Positions 44,001-54,772 of a DNA stretch of 64,000 nt are shown here, in pieces. A model generated the notes under the pieces. It made no database searches. It was not told where the DNA came from and saw only the letters and a program-made list of their open reading frames with translations. Position numbers and translations under genes: made by a program. Within the stretch, counting starts at the first letter, position 1. Each line of letters begins with the position of its first letter. Where the stretch lies: positions 310,001 through 374,000 of the forward strand of contig JAOANU010000017.1 in the NCBI GenBank assembly GCA_034387635.1, written 5' to 3'. Source of the stretch: Rhodosporidiobolus odoratus (lineage: Eukaryota; Basidiomycota; Microbotryomycetes; Sporidiobolales; Sporidiobolaceae).

Positions 44001-45430
44001 CAGTGGTCTGTCGTGCCTACTGGTGGCCAACCATGCACAAGGACGTGCATGATTCCGTTCGTTCGTGCGAGACTTGCGCTCGTAACAAGTCCGCGACTAG
44101 CAAGCCCTACGGGTTGCTCCACCCGCTGGCGGTACCGTCTCGTCCTTGGGCCACGGCTGGGATGGACTTCGTCGTCGGCCTCCCGCCGGTACTGTTCCGT
44201 GGGGAAGTTGTCGACTCAATTTTATCGGTCACCGACTTTCTGTCACGAGCGGTAGTATTAATCCCCTTACCCTCCTCGGCTTCCGCCGCGGACGTAGCGG
44301 ATCGATACTACGACGCGGTGTTCCGGCGTTTCGGTCTTCAGGAATCATTGGTCTCTGACCGCGATCCCAAATTCACGAGCCGTTTCTGGCGTTCTCTTCA
44401 CGAGAAATTGGGTACTGATCTTCGTTTCTCCTCCTCGGCTCATCCACAGACCGATGGCCGCTCGGAGGTGACCAACAAGATCGTGGGACAAATTCTGCGG
44501 TGCTTCTGTGAGGATGACCAGGAAGGATGGGCGGACAAGGTCGCCCTAACCGAGTTCGCCATCAATTCTTCCCCCTCCTCTTCCACCTTGCTCGCTCCCT
44601 TTGCCGTCCTCTACGGCTTCATCCCCTCCGCCTGGCCCATCACTCCTTGGTCGTCGACGGATGCCGACATCTCTCGCCGGGGCGAACTCGCCCGCTTGGA
44701 CTGGTTGAGATGCAGCGACGCGTTGATCGCTTCTCGTGTCGAGATGGTCCACGTTGCCAACAAGCGTCGCCGTGACGAGTCTCCCCAGTTCCAGGTGGGA
44801 AGCAAGGTTTTCGTCTCCTCGGCGGGACTTCGCTTCCCTCATTCCCTCTCCGGGAAATTCATTCCCAAATTCATCAGTCCCTACAACATCATCGCGGCAA
44901 ATCCCGCCAAATCAACATTCGACATCGCGTTCCCTTCCCACCTATCTATTCATCCTCGAATCCACTCTTCAAAACTCCGTCCTTTCTTCCCCAACGACGA
45001 CTCCCGTTTCCTGTCTCGCTCTCTCGCCGATCCGCCTCCCGGTATCGTCGCAGCGGATGGTACGGAGGAATTCTTGGTGGAAAAGTTGGTTGCGGACCGT
45101 ACTCGCTATGGAAAGCGCGAGTTTCGAGTTCGCTATCTTGGCTACTCGCCGGGATCGGATGAATGGAGGCCTGAGTCGGAGTTGGCGGAGTCGGCACCCG
45201 ACATGCTGCGCGAGTATCTGGCGCTTGCGGCGGCTCGTCGTGGTGCCAAGCCAGCGGGTCACCAACGACGCGCCGCGGTCTTGGCTACCTGCATGGTGCC
45301 CTCCAGTTCTGCGCTCCCTACGGTCGCGCCCCGGAGGGGGGGTGAGTGCAAGGAAGTGTCCTCGCACCTCTCGTCCTTCGCTTCTAAGTCTGTCTTCTCA
45401 GTCCTATCGCTAGATGATACTGATTATTAG
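40895..45430 (+). CDS. Pol polyprotein of element B, intact
   Basis: 1511-residue open frame, probably made as a Gag-Pol fusion so that the true N-terminus is not the methionine at 40895. Protease: TALVDSGSQADALSS. Reverse transcriptase: [37 protein letters not shown] (YxDD box near 42708). RNase H: IFSDASILGCGSW, NYHTTDQELLGV. Integrase: HDALGHFGAVKT with CETCARNKSA (HHCC finger), [36 protein letters not shown] (DDE). Chromodomain: EEFLVEKLVADRTRYGKREF and RVRYLGYSPGSDEWRPE, expected to direct integration to marked chromatin. The last 28 codons lie inside the 3' LTR. All catalytic boxes look intact, so the element may be competent. Confidence 0.93.
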   Translation: MSLLAWLSSHGGYRGNSAEAKSLFSIYPFSRGCGRGGGSGNFLLRGKSRRRVRAKKPYMPIETSLSSSDSFPIPCDEGLEGVLSPACVCAKVYQRFLSEGGSVLSLDQWRHWASNVPLTTPSHVRTDPPETPASSLPSFLPPSRSDSPFPDTGASSALVATLSPVEPSGVDDCEEGETKPFRAETPLIAPETRDSSRRKRRSAAKSHPFEPQVAPQPLTVPVRLGEQQATALVDSGSQADALSSAFAHRLGLPFRRLLAPVHADLGADGHAVRLSIYVEVSVEVGDLVVPRRSFFVAPLPEGIDAILGVPWMKTTNTAVSATSLFVVPVGPSEDVYNFLTGTFNLQPRRNFDDLGFVDRPMTVDEEHRFAVCAVLAEVEGIEDFVDFEPHNPLLDVDEDDPSRPDLSAEEAESLLASLQAQFADVLVDILPDRLPPHRPIDHSIDLVNDELKIRPKVIGIPARYDKQWRAHVLKFKESGHWSPMALDSACSMFSVPKHDPSEARFVINLKPRNMNTRKRISPIPDMKGVRLRLGAHRYRTKLDFKNAYEQIRLALESVAKSGFVTPSGTFVSPVMQQGDTNAPDTMHRVCAMMFEKALGRFLDVFYDDVFIYSHTRRAHLRYLEIVFTTLRHYRFFLSRTKVELMAPSLKALGCIIDDAGVSVDPSQWDAVQNWPTPRNKKDIMRFSGTVQWMGDHLPHLNELMAPISRLTGSVDWNWSPACQAAFELVKSLVPRTLSPLNLAALESGEEKLFIFSDASILGCGSWIGQGTSRDTARPFRYHSAKFNSAQRNYHTTDQELLGVLDACLKYWELILGWDVVVVTDHQPLRTYWDQSPKLTRRHVRLWETLSQFSLVWDFIPGCLNVFADALSRLAELCADEEWLTLPSAQEPPPADDDAAPSPVEPSARMVLAVLALQAATGHCSEAVVAPVVAGERPDESSSTRSLLLSLPSALSSSLPTALPLDPLGRKVLAAPAQFPLFVVQEGILFRTDGELPQLYIPQGRLLTKDGSPSFVESVLKQSHDALGHFGAVKTLAVVCRAYWWPTMHKDVHDSVRSCETCARNKSATSKPYGLLHPLAVPSRPWATAGMDFVVGLPPVLFRGEVVDSILSVTDFLSRAVVLIPLPSSASAADVADRYYDAVFRRFGLQESLVSDRDPKFTSRFWRSLHEKLGTDLRFSSSAHPQTDGRSEVTNKIVGQILRCFCEDDQEGWADKVALTEFAINSSPSSSTLLAPFAVLYGFIPSAWPITPWSSTDADISRRGELARLDWLRCSDALIASRVEMVHVANKRRRDESPQFQVGSKVFVSSAGLRFPHSLSGKFIPKFISPYNIIAANPAKSTFDIAFPSHLSIHPRIHSSKLRPFFPNDDSRFLSRSLADPPPGIVAADGTEEFLVEKLVADRTRYGKREFRVRYLGYSPGSDEWRPESELAESAPDMLREYLALAAARRGAKPAGHQRRAAVLATCMVPSSSALPTVAPRRGGECKEVSSHLSSFASKSVFSVLSLDDTDY

Positions 45431-45710
45431 TTTTCCCCGCAGACTATCACTTACTCATGTCTGCGGTTGACTTGGGAAGGAGTAGTAGACGGTCACTCAA
45501 CATGGGCTGAGCTGTAGCGGTTCTCTTCCCCTTCTTTTCCCTTTTTTTCTTTAGCGCTCTATTCTCTACTACTGTTGTTCTACGGAATAATACCCAGTTC
45601 ATTGTCTTTGGTGACCGTCCGCCCTCGCCTTCGCTCAGGCAACCTCCTTCCGACTTCTTACCGCAAGTGACCTGTCCTCGCCATCCGGCTTGAAGACGGT
45701 GCCCCTTGCA
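45347..45710 (+). repeat. 3' LTR of element B
   Basis: Near-identical to 38817-39180. The start is set by alignment and is good to within one base. Confidence 0.9.
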
Positions 45711-45736
45711 TCGAGCTTGAAGTCGTGGGTCCTGCA
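45711..45736 (+). repeat. 3' LTR of element A, terminal part
   Basis: TCGAGCTTGAAG through GGGTCCTGCA, identical to the end of the 5' LTR at 32341-32366. Confidence 0.92.
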
Positions 45737-46081
45737 TCGCACCTCTCGTCCTTCGCTTCTAAGTTCTTCTTCTCAGTCTTTTTGTCAGATGATACTGATC
45801 GATAGTTGCCCCGCAGACTATACCTTATCCTTGTCTGCGGTTGTTGTGAGGAGGAGTAATAGATGATCACTCATCATTTGGCTGAGCTGTAGCGATTCTC
45901 CCCTCATCCTTCTTTTCTCTTTAGCGCTATCTTTACTTCTACTATTGTTCTACGGAATAATACCCGGTTCATTGTCTTCGGTGATCCGTCCGCCCTCGCC
46001 TTCGCTCAGGCAAACCCCTTCTGACTTCCTATCGCAAGCGACCTGTCCTCGCCACCCGGCTTGAAGACGGTGTCTCTTGCA
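45737..46081 (+). repeat. Old solo LTR (element B-like family), main part
   Basis: Diverged copy of the element B LTR from TCGCACCTCTCG onward, ending GTGTCTCTTGCA. Its first 11 and next 14 bases lie at 31712-31722 and 31984-31997, on the far side of element A. Confidence 0.88.
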
Positions 46082-47461
46082 TCTCCTCACTCCCTCTCCC
46101 TCTTACGCGGCGTTCTTACATGCAATATACCTGCCTTTGGGCTATTGTGCACTGGATATGATGCTCTCCTTCCTTCCCTGCTCTTGCAGACCAAGATGTG
46201 GCGCTTTTTATTGCAGGAAGAGGGACAACAAAAAAGAGCCTGAAGCCAGTAATAACTGTGTCGCTATGCCCACAGTACAGGTATATCAGTATGCTACCTG
46301 GGAGACACCGTAGGCGACTTCTGACTTCGAGAGTCATTGGTCGTTCTGCGTTTTCGGAAAGCCGTTTGGCAGAAAGGTCGGGCAAAAAGAGAACGACCGT
46401 CGAATGACATGTTTGGGCCTTTTTGGCCTCCATGACAACTAGCCGGTTCAATTCACGCACGGGCCAAGAAGAGTGAACCTTCTTTTTGCTTCTCTCTCTC
46501 TCCTCTCATCTATACCGCTGCCTTGTCTCAATGCTTAAAGGCTTGCAAGCATTGTACTCAAGCTGTGACAGTCTTTGTAGGCACTTTTAAAAAGTCTCGA
46601 GATAGTGGAGTGAACCGGGTTCGAACCCTCGACCTCGAACTTTCCTTTCTCTCCGCACTTATGCCTTGCCCGGGGGGACTCGACGAAATGCAACCTTCCC
46701 AACTTCAAGCTCACTTTCCTCGGTCTATACACTAGCTAGCGAAGAACAGAGACAAGTTGTCAAGGAATCAGAGCAAGGGCTACAATCTGGTATAGGTTGA
46801 CCTTTGTAATAAACGCCACTCTGTAAGGAACAGAGATCCCTCAAACCAATGTGTTCCTCATAGGGTGTCCCTACTGTACAATGCTTTAGTGCTGGTACCC
46901 TTACCGCCCTCTTTCATTACCTCAATTGAGCACAGGGCCTCTCCTTTTCCACTCATACTGCAGCAACTCTTGCGATCAATGTCACTTAGAGTCCATGTAC
47001 ACTTTGGTTTCTATCGTCAGGTGGTGACAATATACAAAGGCAGATCTTGTTCCGCATGACATGCATAGTGAATGATATCATGGTGAGCATAGGGTGTCCA
47101 TATCCTCACCGTGTTGCTGCACCATCTGCGTGACCCTGGACAGAAGCTGTTGTGCTGGAACTGCTGAGCCTGCTGGGTAAGGCCTGATCGTATGTTGCTC
47201 TCTTTCTACTACATTCTTTCTGGTAGAGTTACTTGGTTTTCCTGTACCCTGTCTGATACACGCCTATGGGACAAAGCCTGAGTGCCTCTACGTGCACACT
47301 GAAGCCAAAATTACCACGTCTTTCAACTTTGATCACTTGCATGAAGCTGCAGCCTTGGTCGTGATGGTGCTTATGTCAACGTGGCAACTTTCACAGTCCA
47401 GTCCTGGGCTAACACCATCTCTGCTGAAACAGGCCACTTTGGATGGACAGAACACGTTCTG

Positions 47462-48219
47462 TGCAAGGAAGAGTCCTCACACTTCACTCTCTCCGCTGCT
47501 AAGTCAATTCTTCTTTGGTCGTTCAGTAACACAGATTGACCTTTACTATATCTGACTGCAGATATACCATCAAATATAGTGGCTGTAAGATATAGTAGAT
47601 GGTCATTAAACATGGTGGAAGCTGTAGCCTCAAAGACTCCCCTCTTGTTTTATTCTTCAGCGCTATCCATTTACACTTCTCCTGTTCTTTGCAATATTAC
47701 CCAGTTCATGATCTCTTGTTCCGTCCGCCCTCGCCTCTACGCTCAGGCTTCCTGCTAGGATTGCCATCCTATCTATGAAACCGTGCTAGGTTTACCATCC
47801 TATCTATGACACCTATTAAGTCTTCTTTCCTAATTATCCTTTCCTTTGCTATCTTTTCTTTCAGACTGGTCGCTGCCGTGCTTGCCTCTCCACAGTCTAC
47901 ATCCGCCTACCTACCATTGGACCGTAGGGCAGAGTTGAGATGGAGTTGAGGTAGCCGGGGCAACTCGCGTAGAACATTATTCAACTTCTCGGATTCTTCT
48001 CCTGTTTTTCTTTGGTTTCTTCGTAACAAGGGTTAATTCACTGTTACTCTCGTCGTCTGCGCTCATTAGGCTAGTCCTACTCGGGTATTATCCCTCTTCC
48101 CGCTGAGCCCCTGGCCTCCCTTGGGTCGACGTTGGTGGACTCAGCACTTCCCCTCCCTGTCACCTTCCATCGCAAGCGACCTGTCCTCGTCAATTGACTT
48201 GAAGACAGTGTCTCTTGCA
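47462..48219 (+). repeat. Degenerate LTR related to element B, interrupted
   Basis: Begins TGCAAGGAAGAGTCCTC and follows the element B LTR, with many changes, to about 47747 (CGCTCAGGC). It resumes near 48160 as CGCAAGCGACCTGTCCTCGTC and ends GTGTCTCTTGCA at 48219. The roughly 400-bp interruption is unrelated and contains a repeated CCATCCTATCTATGA segment (about 47766 and 47798). Possible imperfect 5-bp duplication TTCTG / TTCTA at the ends. Confidence 0.7.
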
Positions 48220-48617
48220 TTCTATCTTGAGAATTATATGGAAGGAGTCGTGCTGTTGGGACGTGTGAGTTCTCTCTGTTGCTATGCTATGTATTTTGCA
48301 CTTATGACCCGCTTTCTCCTAGCCGCTCGGTATCACAGACATCACTTGTGCTGGTGGAGAAACCTTGTCTCTGCGCAAAAAGGCAAAGACTGCTTACTAT
48401 TAGGAAGACGGGCCCCTCCTCTTCCAAATGATCTCCCATCTTCACCGTCTTCATCATCTTTCTGTTGTTCTCCATGGTGTATTACTAGAAATGGGAATAC
48501 AACTTCCGAATTTCTTGTCTACTTTGAAGTTTGCACCGCCGCTTGTTGGCATTTTCCCCAGTCATCTTCCTTTCTTCCTTTCCTCTTGTTTACCATTTGT
48601 AGCGATATGAAGCCTCG

Positions 48618-48718
48618 CTAGAGGCGAGAGAGAACAAAGTGTGAACGGTGTGTGGTACAGCAGTCGACTAATGAAGGACTAGTTACCTAGAGGCGAGAGA
48701 GAACAAAGTGTGAACGGT
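48618..48718. repeat. Direct repeat pair, about 33 bp
   Basis: CTAGAGGCGAGAGAGAACAA and the following 13 bases (through GTGTGAACGGTG) occur twice, starting near 48619 and 48688, about 68 bp apart. Confidence 0.8.
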
Positions 48719-49081
48719 GAAGAAGAGAAAGGAAAGAAAGGGAGACGTAGTGAGGCTTGATATCACTGACTGTTCCCTTCCTCTCCCCCTCTTCCACGTC
48801 CCCCAAGCGGGGCTCAGGGATTCAAACATGCGCGCTCCAGCCAGGCTTTGCCCACCTGAGTCAGCAAGGAGCTCGCACTGCTCCTAGACCTATTGCTGTA
48901 AGGGATCACTCCCTTACCACGCCTAGCAGTGCAGTTGCGTTGGTCTACGGACTATAGCACGGGGAATCTGTCTAAGCGGGAAAAGGGAGTTGTCGGGAAA
49001 AGGTGCTGAGCGGAGGAATCGAAGCGAGGTTGAAGGAAGGACTTGGGCCGATCCGCGGCGACCTGGCTTGCCTTCTTTCTC

Positions 49082-49172
49082 ACGCTTCAGCTGAGTTAGA
49101 TTGCACGCCAGGTTCGTTCTGCTTCTCTTATTACTGTAGGACGCTTCAGCTGAGTTGGATTGCACGCCAGAC
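49082..49172. repeat. Direct repeat pair, about 31 bp
   Basis: ACGCTTCAGCTGAGTTRGAT followed by TGCACGCCAG occurs near 49081 and 49140, with one difference (A/G), about 60 bp apart. Confidence 0.8.
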
Positions 49173-50699
49173 TATCCTATTGGCCTCTCAACCTCTCAGT
49201 GCCGAGTGAGCGAAGTCGACGAAAGCGTCGCTTTTCAATTGCCCCCGTCTGTCGCGCTTTGGGTGTCCCTAGACTCCTAGAGAATGCATAACGACCCCCG
49301 AGCTGCCAACAGCTCGAGTCCCTGGGTACTTCTGGGCGCTATGGGCATTACAGGCGGACACCTGAGGTACGGCGCCCCGGGCTCTGCTGAGCCTGCCAGC
49401 CTCGAGCTCAAGGGGAGCGAGACGAGTGACACAGCGAGGAAGGGTGAAGCAATAGCCCGAACTCCCCGCTACGAGATTGATAGTGATTCAAGCTTCGTTG
49501 CGAAAGGAACCCCGAGAGAGGGATGTCGCGGTGTCAAAACCAAGAAGAACTACAAGACGAGGTCGATCTGCAGAGTAGATCGATCACCCAACTTCGTCGT
49601 GTCTCATCAGCGTCGGCTCGTCCCGTCTGCAGGATGCGGAAGGGAGGGAGTGAGCGCAGAAGAGAACGAAAGAAGGAAAGGAAAGGGAAAGGAAAGAGAA
49701 GGAAAGGAGACTTAGCCCTCGGGGGAGTAAGTCGTGCAGTCGGTAGACGTAGCAGGCTCCCAAGAATGCATTCTCTAAGTGCCCCTACCGTGATCCAGAA
49801 GTTGAGATTAGAGACCGCTGCTGCAATCCTGGCCCGCCTTGCTTGGCTCACATTGTCGAGGAAGTTGACAAGGCAAAAAGAACACTCGAAGACTTCATCT
49901 GGGGGTCAGAGATCAGCTATATGCAACTGCTAGTGGGTATGTGACATAGAACGTAAATGGACTGGGAGAGTTCGCAAGACCAGTGCTCGTCTATAAGATA
50001 CCAATCCTTCCACACCACTACCTTTCCTCACTAAGGTTGGATAAGCGGTTCTTCACTGATCTTATCCCTCACATTATATACAAACTTCACTCCAATCAAC
50101 AATAGTAGGAAGTAGAGAATGTCTTCCCGGTCAACGGGCCTCACACAGGGAAGGGCACCCGTTGCCCCGGTTAGACGAGCTCACTGGAGCCCAGTCCCGC
50201 CGGCTTGCCCCCTAGAGAATTGCTGCACAACCGGAAATGCCCGTTGAACCCCTGGGGTCAAAAGAGGTGTTGGCAGTTTCTAAAGACGTGCACACATCTC
50301 CAGCACGTCTTCAGAACGTGATATATCCTGTTTAGTACGATTGGGGCCTGCTATTCAGCTTGGAGGTTTACCAGAGCGCACATGCAAGGCACAAGCAAGC
50401 CGGTACGTTGACCTTCTCAATCGAGAGAAAGCCGTACACACTGCCTGCGGTGTCCTACTGATTGCAGGCTGTATGCCACAGCGTCTAGAATAGAATGAGC
50501 CGCCTGCAAAACCCACATGTCTTTGGAATGGTCTGCAGAGGGGGAGAGGAGGTCTCCCCATTGTACTTCTGGCTCTGGTCGTTCTCATTCAGTCTGATCA
50601 GCCTCTCTTGTGTCTTTCAAGCCCTTCTTTCCTTCCTGCTGGTCTTGTCCGGATGTAGGAACTAGGTGGGGCAATTGCATCCTGAATTTCACTTTTTTT

Positions 50700-50755
50700 T
50701 CTCTCGTCTCGCCTGTCTCGCCTGTCTCGCCTGTCTTGCCCGTCTTGCCTGTTGT
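50700..50755. repeat. Short tandem repeat (GTCTCGCCT-type)
   Basis: About five consecutive 10-bp units of CTCGCCTGT / CTTGCCYGT type. Confidence 0.75.
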
Positions 50756-51059
50756 TCCGGGAGGAAAGGCAGGAAGAAGGGAAGAGGAAACATCGCAGTC
50801 TCTCTCTCTTATCATCCAAACCTTGTCTTGTCTCACTCTTCCACGGAACCCAGCAAGAGGCAACGGCTAGGAAGAGGCTAGCGGCTAGAACTGCTCTCTC
50901 TCTACACACTGTCTTGCCCATCTTGACTCCGTACTCCCCGATTAGACAGGTATGACGTAATCATGGTCCCCAATGAGATCCCGTTGGCCAATACAAGGGT
51001 TTCTGCCCCAATGTCACCGTCCAACGGGACCGACGGGCACGGGAAGGCATTCTCTGGTA

Positions 51060-51290
51060 GAAATGTCGACGGCGAGTAGCTGGATCACCAACTAAGGCGA
51101 CTTGTAGCTCAACTCAATCCTTTTGTCTCCCCTTCCCTTTAGCGCCAGTTCTCCCTCTCCAGTTGTTTATCTGAGATTCCAAGATAAGTTCATTGTTTCT
51201 GGTTCTCCCTCAAATCTTGCTCAACTCAGCAACTCAGCCCTCCCCCCTTTGCGGCAACTCTGGTCTTGCCATTCAGCTCGATTACCGGTA
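51060..51290 (+). repeat. Very degenerate LTR remnant, element B-like
   Basis: The order of GTAGCT, CCCTTCCCTTTAGCGC, AGTTCATTGTTTCTGGT and the C/T-rich end matches the second half of the element B LTR, with heavy divergence. Boundaries are uncertain. Confidence 0.45.
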
Positions 51291-52198
51291 GTCCCAGCAG
51301 TTCTGTTGGTCAATGTACATGGCTAAGTGGTCGACCCTCTTGACGTTGGGCACCTTGGCCTTGCAGTGATCAGGTTTGTCAATCTTGCGGTATGCCGGGC
51401 CTGCCACATAGTCATCCTCGCAGGTGTCGACATGGCCGAGACAAGCCATTGCCGCGAGGCCCGCATCGAAGAGGTCTTGATCAATGCCATCTTTGCCGTG
51501 GAGGGCGCTATAGAGCAAAGCGGCACTCATTGAGTGTGCTGTTGCTTACTGACGAGACATGACACAGTCTGCCATGGCTAAGGCAGCGCAGTGAGGCAAG
51601 TGACGCAAATGAACAAAAATCTAAGATGGAGCCATGGCATTTCGACCTCCTCCTGGGGGGTTCAATCTGCCAGTCTCTCCAGTGCTGTACTGCAAGCTGT
51701 TCACATCCTGCCTGTCAACTGACCTTCCTGCGTTCCTTGTCAGCCTTCTCAACATGATGAGTGTCGTAAAAACCCTCTCGGATGATGGTGAATATCGGCG
51801 TACTGCACTGCCCATACATGGTCTGTACCCTAATATATGTCCTGCAATGGTCAATACACCAGTTGGCTGCGCGCTGCTTGCATGTGAATCTGGTTTGGGC
51901 CACAAACAGATATTACCTGGGTATAATCAAACCTATACTCTCTCTGCCTAACATAGCTCGCTGCAACACAGCTCAGTAGCCAAGCTGGGTCCACTTATAT
52001 TAGACAGATGCACAACATCAGCCAGAGCCTCATGTGCGTGGAGAGAGAGAGAGAAATCTCGTTTCAAGTCGCGGGAGATTAGCTTGCACATTGCAGCGAG
52101 ACGCACGCTGATCCAATGCCAAATGAGAGAGGTACCGTGGTGTTGCGAACGGGAGACGAGAACTAGAGGCACATCGGTCGTACTGGAGGGGATGTCAT

Positions 52199-54102
<1,904 letters not shown>

Positions 54103-54772
54103 GGTAGTAGGTAAGGGGTAGGTGGAGTATGTAGGGGGAAGAGTGGTGCGTAAGAGCAAGAAGGCGAGAGAAGCGATCAAGAGATGTCGACTTCGTCCTT
54201 GTGCTCCTCAACCTCTTGCGGTCCGACTTTCTCCGAGCCCTTTGCCTTGAACTACCATTCAAAACTTCATCCAACAAATTCTCGTTTGCTTGCGAAGAGG
54301 CTTCGTTTTTGGTGCTAATTCCCGCCGTCTTCGCCATGGAGATGACGGCTCGAAGATCGGGAAGAGAGATGCCGAAGATCGCCTACAGGGGGTACCTTGG
54401 AATCGCTCCTTCGCACGCTCGTCGCGCGCACTGCCTTCTCCGTCGAGGTGCTTCACACCAAGCTGGGGCGCGAACGAAGCAGTGCGGTCTTTATCAGCTG
54501 CGCAATAGCGCGGAAGAACGACGGGAGAAGAAAATGACAGTCCACCATGAACTGAAAGCTTAAGGCGAGCTGTAGATAGAGCAAGAAGACGAGCAACGCA
54601 CGATGACGCAGGCGTCACAGAACAGCTTTGTTGCAAGTCTGTTGAGGCTTGCGGCCCACTAGCCCGGGCGATCGCGCAGAGTGATCGGCTCTCGTCTAAC
54701 TCTCCGCTCGCCCGTCTCGACTCCCTCCATTCCTCTTCCCTTTGCCACAGAACCTCGCGACCTGCCGGACAA
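54103..54772. promoter_or_regulatory. GAPDH leader and promoter region
   Basis: About 670 bases upstream of the reverse GAPDH gene and downstream of CHO2's stop. The part next to the start is pyrimidine-rich on the reverse strand (54110-54150), usual for strong basidiomycete glycolytic promoters. No TATA box or named site was identified with confidence. Confidence 0.45.

Larger units (their letters stand above)
38817..45710 (+). mobile_element. Ty3/Gypsy chromovirus-type LTR retrotransposon B
   Basis: 6.9-kb element with 364-bp LTRs (38817-39180 and about 45347-45710) starting TGCAAGGAAG and ending CCCTTGCA. Flanking duplication TCGAG at 38812-38816 and 45711-45715. I count three LTR differences, all in the segment around AGTTCAYTGTCTTYGGTGAC. 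CTTTTTTGACA follows the 5' LTR. A purine tract (GGAGGGGGG and GTGAG) precedes the 3' LTR. It is younger than element A, because it sits inside A's 3' LTR. Its pol ORF is uninterrupted. Confidence 0.93.
31998..45736 (+). mobile_element. Ty3/Gypsy chromovirus-type LTR retrotransposon A, interrupted by B
   Basis: 5' LTR 31998-32366 (369 bp, TGCTACGT...CCTGCA). The 3' LTR is in two pieces, 38469-38816 and 45711-45736, adding to 369 bp once the 5-bp duplication is discounted. Flanking duplication TCGCA at 31993-31997 and 45737-45741. Internal order is gag, protease, reverse transcriptase, RNase H, integrase, chromodomain, which is the Ty3/Gypsy order. I count three differences between the two LTRs, so insertion was recent. 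CTTTTTTAACA follows the 5' LTR; no standard tRNA primer site was recognised. Confidence 0.92.
31712..46081. mobile_element. Four-level nest of LTR elements
   Basis: An old solo LTR begins TGCAAGGAAGT at 31712 and ends CTCTTGCA at 46081, flanked by the duplication TCTCC (31707-31711 and 46082-46086). It is split by two insertions. The first is a foreign solo LTR, 31723-31983, with duplication GAAGT. The second is Ty3/Gypsy element A (31998-45736) with duplication TCGCA. Element A's own 3' LTR is split by Ty3/Gypsy element B (38817-45710) with duplication TCGAG. Removing the insertions leaves an LTR of about 360 bp, close to element B's 364-bp LTR, so the oldest layer is a diverged relative of the youngest. 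Confidence 0.9.
46082..52198. other. Gene-poor region of repeat remnants
   Basis: About 6.1 kb between the LTR nest and GAPDH. Base composition is lower in GC than the flanking genes over much of it. I can support decayed LTRs (47462-48219, about 51060-51290), two pairs of short direct repeats and a minisatellite, listed separately. Longer open frames (49284-49715 forward, 51285-51530 reverse) match nothing I know. No conserved gene was recognised. Confidence 0.6.

Noticed and set aside
46600..46660. GGGTTCGAACCC palindrome resembling the T-arm/B box of a tRNA gene
   Set aside because: On both strands the T-stem cannot form five pairs and I could not build acceptor, D and anticodon arms; at most a tRNA relic.
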